Shown: positions 62,045-64,000 of the stretch, one piece after another
Position numbering within the stretch: the stretch's first letter is position 1
How the letters are laid out: each line of letters starts with the position of its first letter
Assembly: GCA_038502055.1 (NCBI GenBank)
Contig: JAXRKN010000037.1
Location: 6,604,501 to 6,668,500, forward strand
Length of the DNA: 64,000 nucleotides
Reading direction: 5' to 3'
From: Tanytarsus gracilentus
Taxonomy: Eukaryota > Arthropoda > Insecta > Diptera > Chironomidae
Program-made: the position numbers and the translations under genes
Notes under the pieces: generated by a model
The model's input: only the letters and a program-made list of their open reading frames with translations
What the model was told of the DNA's origin: nothing
Database searches by the model: none

Positions 62045-62386
62045 TTAATTGAACGTAGTTTTGCATAAACCAAAAAATGACTTTAAAAAAAAACACCACA
62101 TGCCTGCTTCGGAAAACACATTTATTTGAAATTTTTTCAACCGCTCGATTTTTATTTGCAAAAATCTATCATAATGAGTTTTTAAAAATTAAGATAAAAG
62201 ATTGATAACACTTCATAGATATCGCCACCACACTTTTTTCTTGTCTGGTAGTTAAAAAAGAAGTGTTTTTCGCAAATAAAAATCGAGCGGTTAAAAAATA
62301 TTTCAAATAAATGTGTTTTCCGAAGCAGGCATGTGGTGTTTTTTTTAAAGTCATTTTTTGGTTTATGCAAAACTACGTTCAATTAA
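62045..62386. mobile_element. TTAA-flanked foldback (long inverted repeat) element
   Basis: TTAA at 62045-62048 and again at 62383-62386 bracket a 334-bp unit. Its first 111 bases (62049-62159) and last 111 bases (62272-62382) are near-perfect inverted copies, starting TTGAACGTAGTTTTGC. Only a few differences occur, mostly in A/T runs. The loop is 112 bases, with no coding content. TTAA duplication is the habit of piggyBac-type and some other DNA transposons, although the ends here do not start with CCC as in classic piggyBac. It may be a non-autonomous foldback MITE. Confidence 0.75.
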
Positions 62387-62618
62387 TGTAATAAAAATAA
62401 TTATATAGAAGGAAATTTACATTTTTTTTTGCTGTGCACAAGTTTTGCAGTAACTGAACATAACATTTTAGGAGAATTTATGAATAAATCAAAATTATTT
62501 TTACACATAGCTTAGCAAGACTTTTTTTTAAAAATTAAGGAATTTTCGATATTAAATCGAATTATTTAAATAAATTAAGAAACAAAATTGAGATTTTCAT
62601 GCGGATTAGTTCCAAAAT
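62387..62618. other. 3' flank of the zinc-finger gene
   Basis: AT-rich sequence between the foldback element and the end of the possible readthrough tail. It probably includes the 3' untranslated region of the zinc-finger gene; nothing else is recognised. Confidence 0.5.
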
Positions 62619-62714
62619 TTAATTGCTACCACCATCACCACTGTCACTTGTACCTGCCGCAACAGGGGTGTTGTTGTTCTGTTCATCAGCACTTGATGTC
62701 GCTTTAAGCGTTGA
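62619..62714 (-). other. In-frame extension after the zinc-finger stop codon
   Basis: Directly after the TGA, in the same frame, 31 sense codons run to TAA. The predicted tail is rich in S, T, N, G and D (contains SSADEQNNNTPVAAG and SDSGDGGSN) and has much higher G+C than the flanking DNA. It looks like a genuine disordered C-terminus reached either by stop-codon readthrough or by a splice variant. Confidence 0.5.
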
Positions 62715-63613
<899 letters not shown>

Positions 63614-64000
63614 AAGGGACCTCTCTGAAGAATTGCAACAAAACTTTGTTCTCTTGTGTTTTTTTTGATTAGTGCATTTAAAAATGTTTTAGTACGTTAA
63701 AATTTCAAAATAAATTAATTTTTTTTCTTGATAAAGTTTATTCTATAACACTACAATCAGCACTTTTTCTTCTTATTTTTTAAAAATAATTTTCCTTCAC
63801 TTAATCAGCACTGATATTTTTTTCTACAGCCAGTGCTACCCCTAAATGGCATTTAATGCACACAATATTCCATTTGTGATTGAAAACCGGCCGGTCGTAA
63901 GACTTTCTGTAACGAAAAATATTTGAAAGTAAGAGGAAATTAATGACTAATCAAGTGGTGAGATGTATGTGCTGTGTTTGCACAATATCGCCCGTACAGA
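63614..64000. other. Right edge: leader or upstream intron of the zinc-finger gene
   Basis: AT-rich sequence. On the minus strand a candidate acceptor (TTGCAATTCTTCAG) lies just before the first identified exon, so this stretch may be an intron of a gene that continues beyond the window. Nothing else is recognised. Confidence 0.4.

Overview
The window looks like nuclear DNA from an insect, most likely a dipteran and perhaps a nematoceran. It is very AT-rich, most introns are short (about 55-80 bases), CAG/CAA glutamine tracts occur, and every gene I can recognise has a close Drosophila counterpart (recognised from memory; no database was searched). No bacterial, organellar or viral gene is visible.

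Layout. (1) 1-508 (+): the last three exons of the LAMMER kinase Doa, cut by the left edge. (2) 4482-6321 (-): a complete nine-exon G protein alpha-s gene, convergent with Doa. (3) 6322-41618: about 35 kb with no recognisable coding exon, AT-rich with purine or pyrimidine tracts. It contains two non-LTR-type retroposon insertions with perfect 24- and 25-bp target-site duplications (17922-19243 and 24607-25537), one candidate terminal-inverted-repeat element (33677-34328), and a likely untranslated leader exon for the next gene ending near 29737. (4) 41624-44335 (+): ken (ken and barbie), a BTB/zinc-finger repressor. (5) 46673-51669 (+): staufen, with five double-stranded-RNA-binding domains. 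(6) 53170-54955 (-): an ST7-family membrane protein gene, head-to-head with (7) 55154-55941 (+): BCAS2/SPF27, a spliceosome subunit. (8) 56158-about 57920 (-): a MYND plus double-Tudor gene, convergent with BCAS2. (9) 57921-62044: AT-rich DNA with nothing recognised. (10) 62049-62382: a 334-bp foldback element flanked by TTAA. (11) 62715-63613 (-): a small four-finger C2H2 gene whose frame continues for 31 sense codons past its UGA stop.

The genes belong to separate pathways: signalling (Doa, G alpha-s), JAK/STAT-linked repression (ken), mRNA localisation (staufen), splicing (BCAS2) and probably germline small-RNA biology (MYND-Tudor). G alpha-s and ken are, as I recall, also close neighbours in Drosophila, so the long gap between them may be an old regulatory block.

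The most interesting signals are at the right end. They are the zinc-finger gene with four fingers carrying identical predicted base contacts, 20- and 15-nt microexons and a readthrough candidate, and the adjacent TTAA foldback element. A sequence module shared by the two retroposon insertions is also notable.
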